A stretch of 64,000 bases of DNA from Actinomadura macrotermitis (GTDB lineage: Bacteria; Actinomycetota; Actinomycetes; Streptosporangiales; Streptosporangiaceae), in NCBI RefSeq assembly GCF_009604375.1, contig NZ_WEGH01000002.1, positions 186,001 through 250,000 of the forward strand. The letters are read 5' to 3'. Positions 7,015 to 15,236 of this stretch are shown here, in pieces. The position numbers and the translations under genes are program-made. Within the stretch, counting starts at the first letter, position 1; each line of letters opens with the position of its first letter. The notes under the pieces were generated by a model. That model worked only from the letters and a program-made list of their open reading frames with translations. It had not been told where the DNA came from and did no database searches.

Positions 7015-10000
7015 TCAGCGGCCCTGGTGGAAGTCCCCGAGCATCTGCTCCAGCGTGGACTCGGGCAGGTCGCGGGCCGACAGCCGGGCGACGGTGGCGG
7101 CGGTGACGTCGGCGCCGGCCAGGCGCGCCGCCTGCCGGGCCACGGTCTGCTCGAACAGCAGCCGGGCGGTGCGCGCGTAGGCGAACGCCGGGTCGTCGCG
7201 CAGCCGCTCGAACCGCGTCAGCAGCTCGACGCGCAGCTCCTCGTCGAGCATGTACAGGTCGCGTTCGGCGTAGCCCTGGAACAGCCTGACCAGCTCGCGG
7301 TCGCTCATCCCGGTGAACCGCAGGACGCGCCCGAACCGCTCGCGCAGCGCCGGGTTGCCGGCCAGGAAGCCCTCCATCTCGGCGTCCGGCCCCGTCAGCA
7401 CCACCATGAGCCGCTCGCCGCGCTCGGCGATGGCGCGCTGCAGCTCGTGCACCACCGCCGGGCTGCGGTCCAGCAGGTGCGTCTCCTGGACGAGCAGGAC
7501 GCCGCCGAGCGCCTGCTCGACCATGCCGCGGACCCGGTTCGCGGTGTCGGCGTGGTCGCGGCCCGCCAGGTGCACCGGGCGGCACGCGACCACGTGGCCC
7601 GCGCCGAGCAGCCCGAGCGCGGCGTAGATGCCGCCGAGCAGCCCGGCCACGGTGGTCTTGCCGGTGCCGGCCGGGCCGGTGAAGATCAGGTGGAGCGGTT
7701 CGCCGGCGGACACCCCGTAGCGGGCCCGGTCGGCGGCGTGCCCGGCCTCCTCGGCCAGCTCGTGGACGGCCTGCTTGACCTCCTCCAGCCCGGTCAGCGA
7801 CTCCAGCCGCGCCAGGTGGCCGTCGATGTCGCCGGGCGGCCGCAGCGCGGGCTCGATGCCCTCGGCGACGCCGGTGAGGTCCTCGGGGGTGAGGACGAGC
7901 CGGTCGCGGGACGCGCCCGCGCGCTCCAGGTGCTTCTGGCACGCCTGGTCCAGGTAGGCCTCGACCAGGCGCGCGTTGACCAGGTCGCCGGGCCCGCGCA
8001 GCCGCTCCAGGTCGCCGCGGGCGGCCTCCAGCGCCGCGTTGCCGATCGTGACGCGCCGCTCGTCGGCCAGCACGTGCAGCAGCGTCATGCGGTTGTCCAG
8101 GCCGGTGAGGTCGGGCAGCCGGTAGACGCGGAACGCCTCGATCAGCCGGGGGTGGTCCTGCAGCAGGCGCTTGTAGGTGCCCGGCTCGCAGGTGGCGATG
8201 AGCGGGGTGGCGACGACGGGGTCGCGGCGGGCGCGGCGGACGGCCGCGGCGGCGGCGACCGGGTCGGGCGCGCCGGCGATCGCCACGTCCAGCCGCTCGA
8301 ACAGGACCGCCGGGCCGGGCTGGGTGATCAGCGCGGCGAGCCGGTCGGCCGGCTGCCCGCGGACGTCCTCGGCGTCGTGGGCGCGCAGCGCGCCGTCGCC
8401 GAGGCCCGCGTCGGCCATGGTCAGCGCGATCAGCCGGGCCATGCGGCGCTGGCCGGTGTGCGGGCTGCCGACCAGCAGCACGCTCGGCACGCCGTCGCGG
8501 GCGCCGGGGGCGCCGTCGACGCGGGTCTCCTCCGCGCCCGACCCGGCCGGCGCCTGCCATGCCTCGACCTGGGCGCGCAGCTCGTCCAGCAGGCCGCCGG
8601 CGTCCAGCGCCCCGGACACGAAGCGGATGCCGAAGCGCTCCAGGACCTTGCGCTCGGCGCGGTCCTGCGGCGGCGGGATCTCGTGGACGGGCTGCGCGGG
8701 CGCCGGGGCGCCGTCCACGAAGTCGAAGCCGCCGATCATCGTCTCGGACATGATCCGGGTGCCCGGGCCCTCCGCCGGGGGCGGTTTCGGCGGTTGCTGG
8801 GCGTTCTCGACGTCGCCCGGGCCGAGCACGCGGGTGCGCGGCGGGCCCGGCGGCGCGGGCGGCCCGGGTGGGCCGGGCTGCGGCGGCGCGGGCATGTCGA
8901 ACCTGGCGTCCAGCCGGGTGCCGTGCAGGTCGTCGGCCGGTGGCGCGGGCTGCTGGACGAAGGCCGCCTGGTCGTCGAAGCGGGTCCCGTCCAGGTCGAC
9001 CGGCGGCGGCGGGGGCTGGGCGGACTGCACCGGCGGCGCGGGCGGGGCCTGCATGCCGGCCGGCTGGAAGCCGAGGGCGGTGTAGGGCGGCGCGACGGGC
9101 GACTCGTCCTTGTCCTCCTCGGGCAGCGAGTACACCGCCGCCTGGTCTGCGTCGGCGGGCGCGTGCACCGGCGGCGCCACGGGCTGCTGCACGGGCTGGG
9201 CCGGCTGCATGGGCTGGACGGGTTGCACGGGCTGGACCGGCTGCATGGGCTGGACCGGCTGCATGGGCGGCGCGGGCGAGGGGCTCTGGAACCCGAGCGC
9301 GGTGTAGGGCACCGCCGACGGCAGCCCGGCCTCCTCCTCCGGCTCCTCCGCCCCGAGTGATTGCACGGCCGGCTGCGCAGGCGGCTGCACGTAAGGGCGG
9401 TCCGGCTGCGCGGGCATCGGCACGGCCGCCGGCGCCTCGGGCGCGAGCCCCGGCTGCTGCTGCTGGACGCCGTACGCCGGCGGGCGCTGCTCGGCCTGCG
9501 GCGGCTGCGCCGCGGGCGTCATCGTGGTGGCCTTGGCGGTCGCGCGGGTCCGGGTGACCCCGATGATCCCGGCGATGATCGCGGTCGGCACCGGGAAGCC
9601 GCGCGGGCGGGCCGGCATCCCGGCCAGCCGGCACCAGGCCAGGTCCAGCTCGTACATCGCGGCCAGCAGCGTCTCGGCCTGCTCGGCGGGCAGGCCGCCG
9701 AGCGGCTCGGGCAGCCGCAGGTCGGCCGGCCACAGCCGGCGCAGCGGATGCCCGGTCTGGGCGAGCACCGCCTGCACGGTGTAGCGGATCTCGGGGTCCA
9801 GCCAGGGCACGATCTGCGCCGCCATGTCGCCCCGCACCACCGCCAGGTCGGCCGCCAGCAGCGCGGCGGCCATCAGCCGCGGTTCGACGGCGGCGGGCCC
9901 GCCGGCCGCGCCGAACGCCGCGATCGTCTCGGCGACGGTGTAGAAGGCGTGCCGGAAGGCGTCCCCGGGCGAGCTCTCGTTGCGCAGCGGCGGCACCAGG

Positions 10001-10911
10001 TGCGGCGGGCAGCGGGTCAGCCACTGCTGCACGATCGCCTGGTCGCCGTAGGGCAGCGCGCCGTAGTCGGCGGTCGGGTTGCTGAGCGTGGTGCCGACGA
10101 TGGCCAGCAGCGCGTCGGCGCGGGGCTGGAGCCGGATGTCCTCGCGCAGTGCGCTCGCCACCGCCCACATGGTGCGCAGCACCACGACGGCGGCGTCGAC
10201 GCGGCCGGCCCGCAGCCGCTCGGCGTAGGGCGCGACCAGGGCCTCCAGCGGCGGCGGGGTCAGCCAGCGCGGCCCGTCGACGGCCGGCAGCGGCTGCGCC
10301 CGGTAGGGCTGCCAGAGGTCGAGCATCTGCGCGTCCATCCGGGAGTCGAACACCGGGGCGCCCGCGCACCACAGCGTCACGCCCCAGCAGACCGCCACGG
10401 TCGAGGGGGTGCCCGGCCCGAACTGCGGCCAGGAGTGCGGGTAGTCGGCGGCGGGCAGCGTCGCGGCCGACTCGACGGTGGCGCGGACCTGCGCGGTGAC
10501 CTCGCCGGCGAACCCGTACCGCACGAACGGCAGCGGCTCGGCCGGCTCGAAGGAGAAGTCGGGCCCGGCGGGCACCACGTGCGGCGGCAGCGCGGGCGGG
10601 CGGGCGCCGCTCGCGGCCACCGGCCGCGCGGCCATCCGGTCGACGGGCGAGCGCGGCGGCGGGCACAGGTACCACTGGCCGTCGGAGGGGTGCAGCCGGT
10701 ACCAGCGCGCCCACGCCCCGAACGCCCACCAGGTGCCGTCGGGCAGCATGAGCAGCTGGCTCGCCACGGCGTGCTGGCGCTGCTGCGGCGGCGCCGCCGG
10801 CCACCAGCCGGCGGCCACCATCGCCCTCGTGTCCCGTTCCGCCGCCTCGAACGGGTCATGCCCAGCCTGGGGGCTGGGCGGAGCGCTGCCATAGCCCGGT
10901 CCCCACACCAC
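7015..10911 (-). CDS. Large multidomain CbxX/CfqX-type AAA+ ATPase
   Basis: The open frame runs from 11004, but GTG 10911 or 10908, giving MVWGPGYG, is the more natural start; the product is about 1,298 residues. Residues 1-480 form an unknown N-terminal region rich in Trp (PDGTWWAFGAWARWY). About 250 residues of Pro/Gln linker follow, with MQPVQP repeats. Near residue 810 a vestigial AAA domain (VLLVGSPHTGQRRMARLI) has lost its P-loop lysine. Near residue 1080 a CbxX/CfqX AAA+ domain has an intact Walker A (GPAGTGKTT) but an altered Walker B (GVLLVQETHLL, where the usual Asp is Gln). Proteins of this type act as remodelling ATPases, as in type VII secretion EccA. No ESX genes are nearby, so the partner is unknown. 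Confidence 0.8.
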   Translation of the reverse strand: MVWGPGYGSAPPSPQAGHDPFEAAERDTRAMVAAGWWPAAPPQQRQHAVASQLLMLPDGTWWAFGAWARWYRLHPSDGQWYLCPPPRSPVDRMAARPVAASGARPPALPPHVVPAGPDFSFEPAEPLPFVRYGFAGEVTAQVRATVESAATLPAADYPHSWPQFGPGTPSTVAVCWGVTLWCAGAPVFDSRMDAQMLDLWQPYRAQPLPAVDGPRWLTPPPLEALVAPYAERLRAGRVDAAVVVLRTMWAVASALREDIRLQPRADALLAIVGTTLSNPTADYGALPYGDQAIVQQWLTRCPPHLVPPLRNESSPGDAFRHAFYTVAETIAAFGAAGGPAAVEPRLMAAALLAADLAVVRGDMAAQIVPWLDPEIRYTVQAVLAQTGHPLRRLWPADLRLPEPLGGLPAEQAETLLAAMYELDLAWCRLAGMPARPRGFPVPTAIIAGIIGVTRTRATAKATTMTPAAQPPQAEQRPPAYGVQQQQPGLAPEAPAAVPMPAQPDRPYVQPPAQPAVQSLGAEEPEEEAGLPSAVPYTALGFQSPSPAPPMQPVQPMQPVQPVQPVQPMQPAQPVQQPVAPPVHAPADADQAAVYSLPEEDKDESPVAPPYTALGFQPAGMQAPPAPPVQSAQPPPPPVDLDGTRFDDQAAFVQQPAPPADDLHGTRLDARFDMPAPPQPGPPGPPAPPGPPRTRVLGPGDVENAQQPPKPPPAEGPGTRIMSETMIGGFDFVDGAPAPAQPVHEIPPPQDRAERKVLERFGIRFVSGALDAGGLLDELRAQVEAWQAPAGSGAEETRVDGAPGARDGVPSVLLVGSPHTGQRRMARLIALTMADAGLGDGALRAHDAEDVRGQPADRLAALITQPGPAVLFERLDVAIAGAPDPVAAAAAVRRARRDPVVATPLIATCEPGTYKRLLQDHPRLIEAFRVYRLPDLTGLDNRMTLLHVLADERRVTIGNAALEAARGDLERLRGPGDLVNARLVEAYLDQACQKHLERAGASRDRLVLTPEDLTGVAEGIEPALRPPGDIDGHLARLESLTGLEEVKQAVHELAEEAGHAADRARYGVSAGEPLHLIFTGPAGTGKTTVAGLLGGIYAALGLLGAGHVVACRPVHLAGRDHADTANRVRGMVEQALGGVLLVQETHLLDRSPAVVHELQRAIAERGERLMVVLTGPDAEMEGFLAGNPALRERFGRVLRFTGMSDRELVRLFQGYAERDLYMLDEELRVELLTRFERLRDDPAFAYARTARLLFEQTVARQAARLAGADVTAATVARLSARDLPESTLEQMLGDFHQGR

Positions 10912-11012
10912 GCGTTCATCGTAGTCAGACCGGCCGTCCGCGGACCCCCTCCGACCGGGCCAATGCGATCTACGCAGCTCAGCGCGGCGATGACCGCGCA
11001 TCAAGGGCGTCC

Positions 11013-11038
11013 CCCGGAGCGGGGGCGCCCGCTCCGGG
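11013..11038 (-). terminator. Hairpin after the gamma-carbonic-anhydrase-like gene
   Basis: Arms CCCGGAGCGGG and CCCGCTCCGGG, with a 4-base loop, lie 14 bp beyond the minus-strand stop at 11052. No U-run is present, as is usual for high-GC actinomycete terminators. Confidence 0.6.
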
Positions 11039-11051
11039 AGCCCCGGACAGG

Positions 11052-11573
11052 TCAGCGCCAGGTCGCCGCGGCGTGCTTACGGGCCTTCTCCATGTAGACG
11101 TCGGGGGTGTACTGCAGCACGGCCCGGTCGTTGTCGTTCAGCTCGCGGACGATCTTGCCGGGGGTGCCCGCCACCAGGACGCCGGAGGGGATCTGCTTGC
11201 CCGGCGGCACCAGCGCGCCGGCCGCGATCAGGGTGCCCGCGCCGATCCGCGCGCCGTTCAGCACGATCGCGCCGATGCCGATCAGCGCGCCGGCCTCCAC
11301 GTGCGCGCCGTGCACCATCGCCTTGTGGCCGAGGCTGACCCGGTCCTCCAGCACGGCGGGCATGCCGGGGTCGGCGTGCAGGCAGCACAGGTCCTGGATG
11401 TTGACCTCGTCGCCGACGACGATCTCCTCGTCGTCGCCGCGCAGCACCGAGCCGTACCAGACGCTGGACCGCCGGCCGAGCCGCACCCTGCCGACCACCA
11501 CCGCGCCGGGCGCGACCCACGCCTCGGGGTGGATCGCCGGCTCGCCCTCGCCCAAAGACCCCACATAGCTCAT
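11052..11573 (-). CDS. Gamma-carbonic-anhydrase-like hexapeptide-repeat protein
   Basis: This 173-residue left-handed beta-helix protein starts at ATG 11573 (MSYVGSLGEG). Successive hexapeptide turns such as IGIGAIVLNGARIGAG are plain. Three histidines sit at the positions of the gamma-class zinc ligands: H66 in CCLHADP, and H83 and H88 in SLGHKAMVHGA. The family (PaaY/YrdA/CaiE type) contains both true carbonic anhydrases and thioesterase-like relatives, so metal binding is likely while CO2 hydration is not certain. The first turns contain SVWYGSVLRGDDEEI, typical of the small bacterial versions. It is a single gene with a hairpin terminator behind it. Confidence 0.9.
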   Translation of the reverse strand: MSYVGSLGEGEPAIHPEAWVAPGAVVVGRVRLGRRSSVWYGSVLRGDDEEIVVGDEVNIQDLCCLHADPGMPAVLEDRVSLGHKAMVHGAHVEAGALIGIGAIVLNGARIGAGTLIAAGALVPPGKQIPSGVLVAGTPGKIVRELNDNDRAVLQYTPDVYMEKARKHAAATWR

Positions 11574-11849
11574 GCCGCCGATGCTAGGGCGTGGGACGGG
11601 GCGGGCGGCGCCCGGGGGACGGATCGGGCTTATCCGGTGATGAGCGCGTTCCGGGGCCCGGCCAAGGTTAAGAAACGGCAGCGGGCACGGCGATTCGGTT
11701 GCGCGAATGGGGTGGACCGGACAAGAGTCGACCCTGAAGCCAACCCTGCATCTCTGTCTGTCCCTCTGCGGCGCCCCGCCACCCGGACGGGCGAGGATCG
11801 CAACCGACCCTGACGGGGTGATCCCCCCGCCAACGACCCTCAAGGCATC

Positions 11850-12881
11850 ATGAGCAACGAAGCCGAAATCCTGCCGAACCTCCTCCAAGAAGAGACCTTC
11901 GAGATCGTCATGCGCGGCTACAACCGCCGCCAGGTCGACGACGCCATCGCGCGCGCGCAGCAAAAGCACCGCGAGCTCGAGGCCCGGCTGCAGCGCGCCC
12001 AGGACGACGCCGAGCGGATCCGCCGCGAGATGGCCGAGGTCGTCCAGGCCCGCAAGCCGACCGGCGACGACCTGAGCGACCGGCTGCGGCAGATCATCAA
12101 CCTGGCCGAGGACGAGGCCAAGGACAAGGTGGCCGAGGCCGAGGCCCGGGGCCGCAAGATCCGCGAGGACGCCGAGAGCGAGTCCCAGCGGATCGTCGAC
12201 GACGCCCGCTCGCACGCCGAGAAGAACCTGGCGCAGGCCGAGGAGAAGGCCCAGCAGGTGCTCGCCTCCGCCAAGAAGGAGGCCGACAGCGTGCTGTCGG
12301 CGGCCAAGCAGGAGGCGGACCAGACGGTGACCGGCGCCCGGCTGGAGGCCGAGCGCACCCTCACCGCGTCCGAGCGGCGGGCCAGCGTGATCAACGAGGG
12401 CGCCACCCAGCGGCTGACCCAGCTGACCCGCAACCACACCCAGGCGCTGCAGCGGCTCACCGAGATCAGCGAGACGCTGCACCGGCTGCTGTCGGCCGAG
12501 AACGAGGCCGGGCCGCTGGAGAAGATGGTCGAGGACGCGGTGAAGCAGCCCGTCCAGCAGCGCAAGCAGCCCGCCGCCGCGCCGCAGCAGCAGGCGCAGG
12601 GCGGCCAGGCGCAGCCGGTCCAGCCGAAGCCGGCGCAGGCGCCGCAGCCGGCGCAGCCCCAGCCCGCCCAGGCGCAGCCGGCCCAGCCCGCGCAGCCGAA
12701 GCCGGCCCAGGCCGCGCCGGTGCTGAGCAAGCCCGAGCCGGCCGCCCCGGCGAAGCCGCCGGCGCCGGCCCGCGAGCAGGACGCCCCGCCCGCGGCGCCT
12801 CAGCACGGTCTCCAGCACGGGGCTCAGCACGGACCCCAGCACGGGCCCCAGCACGGGCGCCCGCCCGCCGACCAGGCCTGA
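11850..12881 (+). CDS. DivIVA-domain coiled-coil protein
   Basis: This 343-residue protein has an N-terminal DivIVA-like motif (EETFEIVMRGYNRRQVDDAIARAQ, residues 15-40) and a coiled coil of about 180 residues (to KMVEDAV) rich in Ala/Glu/Lys heptads. The low-complexity tail consists of Gln/Pro/Ala repeats (QPAQAQPAQPAQPKP) and then five QHG-x repeats (near 12800-12860). Such proteins assemble at curved membrane or with Wag31 at growth poles and septa. The tail is the variable part of the family. It is a stand-alone gene between divergent and terminator signals. A polar-growth role is inferred from the domain. Confidence 0.85.
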   Translation: MSNEAEILPNLLQEETFEIVMRGYNRRQVDDAIARAQQKHRELEARLQRAQDDAERIRREMAEVVQARKPTGDDLSDRLRQIINLAEDEAKDKVAEAEARGRKIREDAESESQRIVDDARSHAEKNLAQAEEKAQQVLASAKKEADSVLSAAKQEADQTVTGARLEAERTLTASERRASVINEGATQRLTQLTRNHTQALQRLTEISETLHRLLSAENEAGPLEKMVEDAVKQPVQQRKQPAAAPQQQAQGGQAQPVQPKPAQAPQPAQPQPAQAQPAQPAQPKPAQAAPVLSKPEPAAPAKPPAPAREQDAPPAAPQHGLQHGAQHGPQHGPQHGRPPADQA

Positions 12882-12892
12882 CGCCAGGCACA

Positions 12893-12934
12893 CGCGCGAC
12901 GCCCCGCCGACGGCCGTTGGCGGGGCGTCGCGCG
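12893..12934 (+). terminator. Strong terminator between divIVA-like gene and def
   Basis: A 16-bp perfect stem (CGCGCGACGCCCCGCC against its complement at 12919-12934) with a 10-base loop ends at CGCGTTCTC. It isolates the DivIVA gene from the peptide deformylase gene 20 bp on. Confidence 0.85.
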
Positions 12935-12953
12935 TTCTCGGTAAGATCACGGC

Positions 12954-13499
12954 ATGGTCAAGGCGACGTCCAGGGGCGGCGGCAGGCCCGGCACCGTCCG
13001 CCCGATCCGGCGGCTCGGCGACCCGGTGCTGCGGACCGCCTGCGACCCGGTCCGCACCTTCGACGCCGCGCTGGCGCGCCTGGTCGACGACATGTTCGTG
13101 ACGATGTACGAGGCGGAGGGCGCGGGCCTGGCCGCCAACCAGATCGGCGTCGGGCTGCGCCTGTTCGTGTACGACTGCAACGACGACAAGGACCGCCGGC
13201 ACGTCGGGCACGTCGTCAACCCGGTGCTGGTCGAGGCCGGGGGCGGCACGCTGGTGGAGGCCGAGGGCTGCCTGTCGGTGCCGGGCCTGCGTTTCGACAC
13301 CCCGCGGCACGCGCGCGCCGTCGTCGAGGGCGTCGACGTCAAGGGCCGCCCGGTCCGGGTCGAGGGCACCGGCTACTTCGCGCGCTGCCTGCAGCACGAG
13401 TGCGGTCATCTGGACGGCGGCGTCTACATCGACGTGCTGGACGGCGACGCGCGCCGCGCGGCCATGCGCGCGATCCGCGAGGCCGCGCGCCCGTCCTGA
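12954..13499 (+). CDS. def: Peptide deformylase
   Basis: This 181-residue metalloprotease removes the formyl group from new N-terminal methionines. All three family motifs are present: GAGLAANQIGV (motif 1), EGCLSVPG (motif 2, whose Cys binds the metal) and QHECGHLDG (motif 3, HExxH type, here HECGH). The first 15 residues (MVKATSRGGGRPGTV) are a short basic extension common in actinobacterial copies. ATG 12954 lies just past a strong terminator, so the gene must carry its own promoter in about 20 bp or be read through. It converges with arfB, with 5 bp between the stops. Confidence 0.97.
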   Translation: MVKATSRGGGRPGTVRPIRRLGDPVLRTACDPVRTFDAALARLVDDMFVTMYEAEGAGLAANQIGVGLRLFVYDCNDDKDRRHVGHVVNPVLVEAGGGTLVEAEGCLSVPGLRFDTPRHARAVVEGVDVKGRPVRVEGTGYFARCLQHECGHLDGGVYIDVLDGDARRAAMRAIREAARPS

Positions 13500-13503
13500 C
13501 CCC

Positions 13504-13929
13504 TTAGTGCCAGCGGCCCTGCCGCTGCCGCTTGACGTCCGAGCGGCGCTTCTTGTTCTCCAGCCGGCGCTCGTTGATGCCGCGCGGGATCTTCTTGGGG
13601 ATGCGCTTCTTCGGCGGCGGCGCGATCGCCTCCGACAGCAGGGCGACGAGGCGGGCGCGGGCGGCGTCGCGGTTGCGCTGCTGGGAGCGGAACTCCTCGG
13701 CGCGCACGGTGAGGACGCCCCGGACGAGGCGCCCGCCGAGCCGTTCCAGGGCGCGCTGCCGCAGGTGCTCGGGCAGTGACGGAGAGCCGGCGACGTCGAA
13801 GGACAGCTCGGCGGCGGTCGCGCTCGTGTTCACGTGCTGCCCGCCCGGCCCCGAGGAGCGGGAGAAACGCCAGCCGAGCTCGGAGTCGCTGATGGAGACC
13901 GAGCCGCGAATGGGGATCTGTTCGGGCAT
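13504..13929 (-). CDS. arfB: Alternative ribosome-rescue factor ArfB (YaeJ/ICT1-type peptidyl-tRNA hydrolase)
   Basis: This 141-residue protein has the class I release-factor catalytic GGQ (SSGPGGQHVNTS, residues 25-36) without the codon-recognition domains of RF1/RF2. It ends in the long basic tail (KKRIPKKIPRGI..RRLENKKRRSDVKRQRQGRWH) that threads into the empty mRNA channel of stalled ribosomes. It therefore hydrolyses peptidyl-tRNA on non-stop complexes. The length and tail are as usual for ArfB. The start is ATG 13929. The gene converges on def, a frequent but not functional pairing. Confidence 0.95.
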   Translation of the reverse strand: MPEQIPIRGSVSISDSELGWRFSRSSGPGGQHVNTSATAAELSFDVAGSPSLPEHLRQRALERLGGRLVRGVLTVRAEEFRSQQRNRDAARARLVALLSEAIAPPPKKRIPKKIPRGINERRLENKKRRSDVKRQRQGRWH

Positions 13930-13997
13930 GCTCCGATTATCCCCGCCGCACGGCGATCATGTCGCCCCGTTTTCGGGCGGCCGGCCCGGGTGGCACT

Positions 13998-14015
13998 TAA
14001 GCAAGTACTTACTTA
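13998..14015. promoter_or_regulatory. 18-bp palindrome abutting the MpaB-family gene start
   Basis: TAAGCAAGTACTTACTTA is a palindrome with one mismatched pair and ends 2-11 bases before the candidate ATGs. It has the size and AT-rich arms of a TetR-family operator. It would overlap the promoter or the 5' end of a near-leaderless message. Confidence 0.6.
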
Positions 14016-14026
14016 CAATGATCCGT

Positions 14027-14881
14027 ATGACCGAAGGACTGTTCCAGGACGACGACCTCGTGCGGATCGTGAGCCGCGAGGGCCTGCTCATCGCCGCGGG
14101 CGGGGCCGCCTCCCTGCTCCAGACCGCCCATCCCCAGGTCGCACAGGGCGTGTACGACCACAGCTACACCGCCGCCGACCCGCTGCGCCGCCTGCAGAAC
14201 ACCATGGGCTGGGTCTACGCCGTGGTGTTCGGCACCCGCGACGAGGCCGAGCGGTTCAGCGCGCTCGTCCGCAAGGGCCACGAGAGCGTCACCGGCCCCG
14301 GCTACGAGGCCAACGACCCCGAGCTGCAGGTCTGGGTGGCGGCCACGCTGTTCGCCGTCGCCGCGCAGTTCTACCAGCTGGTCTTCCGGCGCGCCTTCAC
14401 CGACGAGGAGCTGGCCGAGTTCTACGGCCAGAGCAAGGTCTACGCGACGATCCTCGGCTGCCCCGAGGACCGGATGCCGGCCACCTACCCCGAGTTCCGG
14501 CGCTACTACGCGCACATGGTCAACACGATCCAGATCACCGACGCCTCGCGCGCCATCGCCGAGCAGGTGCTCAACCCCAGGCTGCCGGCCGGCGCCGCCG
14601 CCCGGCCGGGCCTCGCCGCGATCCGGCTGCTCACCGCGGGCCTGATGCCGGCGCCGATCCGCGAGCAGTACGGCTGGAAGTGGGACGCCGGGCGCGAGCG
14701 CCGCTTCCGGCTGCTGGTCGCCGGGCTCGCCGCCGTCTACCCCAGGCTGCCGATGCGGGTGCGGACGCTGCCGCGCGAGTACTACCTGTTCACCACGCGC
14801 CGGATGCTGGACAAACTGGCCAGGAGCAGCCGTCCCGTCCTCACCGTGCGCAGCGGGTCGAGTTTCCAGCAGCCCGCGTAG
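14027..14881 (+). CDS. Oxygenase MpaB/latex-clearing-protein family (DUF2236)
   Basis: This protein of about 284 residues starts at ATG 14027 (MTEGLFQDDDLVRIVSREG); an in-frame ATG at 14018 is equally possible, and neither has a ribosome site. It contains AAGGAASLLQTAHPQVAQGVYDHS, the heme-region histidine segment of DUF2236 proteins, and RRYYAHMVNTI further on. The family includes heme-dependent oxygenases such as rubber oxygenase Lcp and mycophenolic-acid MpaB. The 18-bp palindrome directly upstream points to control by a TetR repressor, but no tetR gene is adjacent, so the regulator would be elsewhere. A strong terminator follows. The substrate is unknown. Confidence 0.82.
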   Translation: MTEGLFQDDDLVRIVSREGLLIAAGGAASLLQTAHPQVAQGVYDHSYTAADPLRRLQNTMGWVYAVVFGTRDEAERFSALVRKGHESVTGPGYEANDPELQVWVAATLFAVAAQFYQLVFRRAFTDEELAEFYGQSKVYATILGCPEDRMPATYPEFRRYYAHMVNTIQITDASRAIAEQVLNPRLPAGAAARPGLAAIRLLTAGLMPAPIREQYGWKWDAGRERRFRLLVAGLAAVYPRLPMRVRTLPREYYLFTTRRMLDKLARSSRPVLTVRSGSSFQQPA

Positions 14882-14896
14882 CGGAGGGACGGCACA

Positions 14897-14931
14897 CGGC
14901 CGCGTGGGGTACGGGGGTCCCCACGCGGCCG
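14897..14931 (+). terminator. Terminator after the MpaB-family gene
   Basis: A 13-bp perfect stem (CGGCCGCGTGGGG with its complement at 14919-14931) surrounds a 9-base loop, 16 bp after the stop codon. Confidence 0.8.
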
Positions 14932-15073
14932 CGTCTCCCATGCCGGCCGCGCGGACGCCCGGCCCGGCCTCCTGCGCGACCCTTCACCGGTGTCGCAGCC
15001 CCGCCCCACTCCCCCCAGAGCTCTGGCCGGGCACCGCACCGATGAGCCTCACATCACCGACATTGCCGGACGA

Positions 15074-15113
15074 ACCTGAGGCGCACCTGCGGCGAACCTG
15101 AAAATCCGCTGAA
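15074..15113. repeat. Four direct repeats ACCTGMR with 11-bp period (array A)
   Basis: ACCTGAG (15074), ACCTGCG (15085), ACCTGAA (15096) and CGCTGAA (15107) recur exactly every 11 bp, on one face of the helix. This is the geometry of OmpR-family response-regulator sites. The array lies between two convergent genes with no recognisable gene to control. Confidence 0.7.
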
Positions 15114-15201
15114 CGCGCGGACCGCGGTGGTTGGCCAGGGCGCTCGCCCCCGAACCGGCGGGGATCGGGGGGCGCCCCGTGCCAGCAAGGTAAGCCGATC
15201 C

Positions 15202-15230
15202 ACCTGAACACCGCCTGAACCGCACCTCAA
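15202..15230. repeat. Three direct repeats ACCTGAA with 11-bp period (array B)
   Basis: ACCTGAA (15202), GCCTGAA (15213) and ACCTCAA (15224) follow the same 11-bp spacing as array A, about 90 bp away. The array ends seven bases before the minus-strand stop of the histidine kinase gene. Confidence 0.7.
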
Positions 15231-15236
15231 GGCCGT

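Noticed and set aside
9180..9280. Short tandem CAGCCGGTCCAGCCC-type DNA repeats that might look like a CRISPR or minisatellite
   Set aside because: They are codons for the MQPVQP linker of the AAA+ protein; there are no spacers or cas genes.
6731..10804. 1,357-codon minus-strand open frame
   Set aside because: Shadow of the AAA+ gene in another frame; composition is Arg/Ala/Gly with no domain, as expected from high third-position GC.
12780..12870. Tandem CAGCACGG repeats
   Set aside because: They encode the QHG-x tail of the DivIVA-like protein, a coding repeat rather than a regulatory element.
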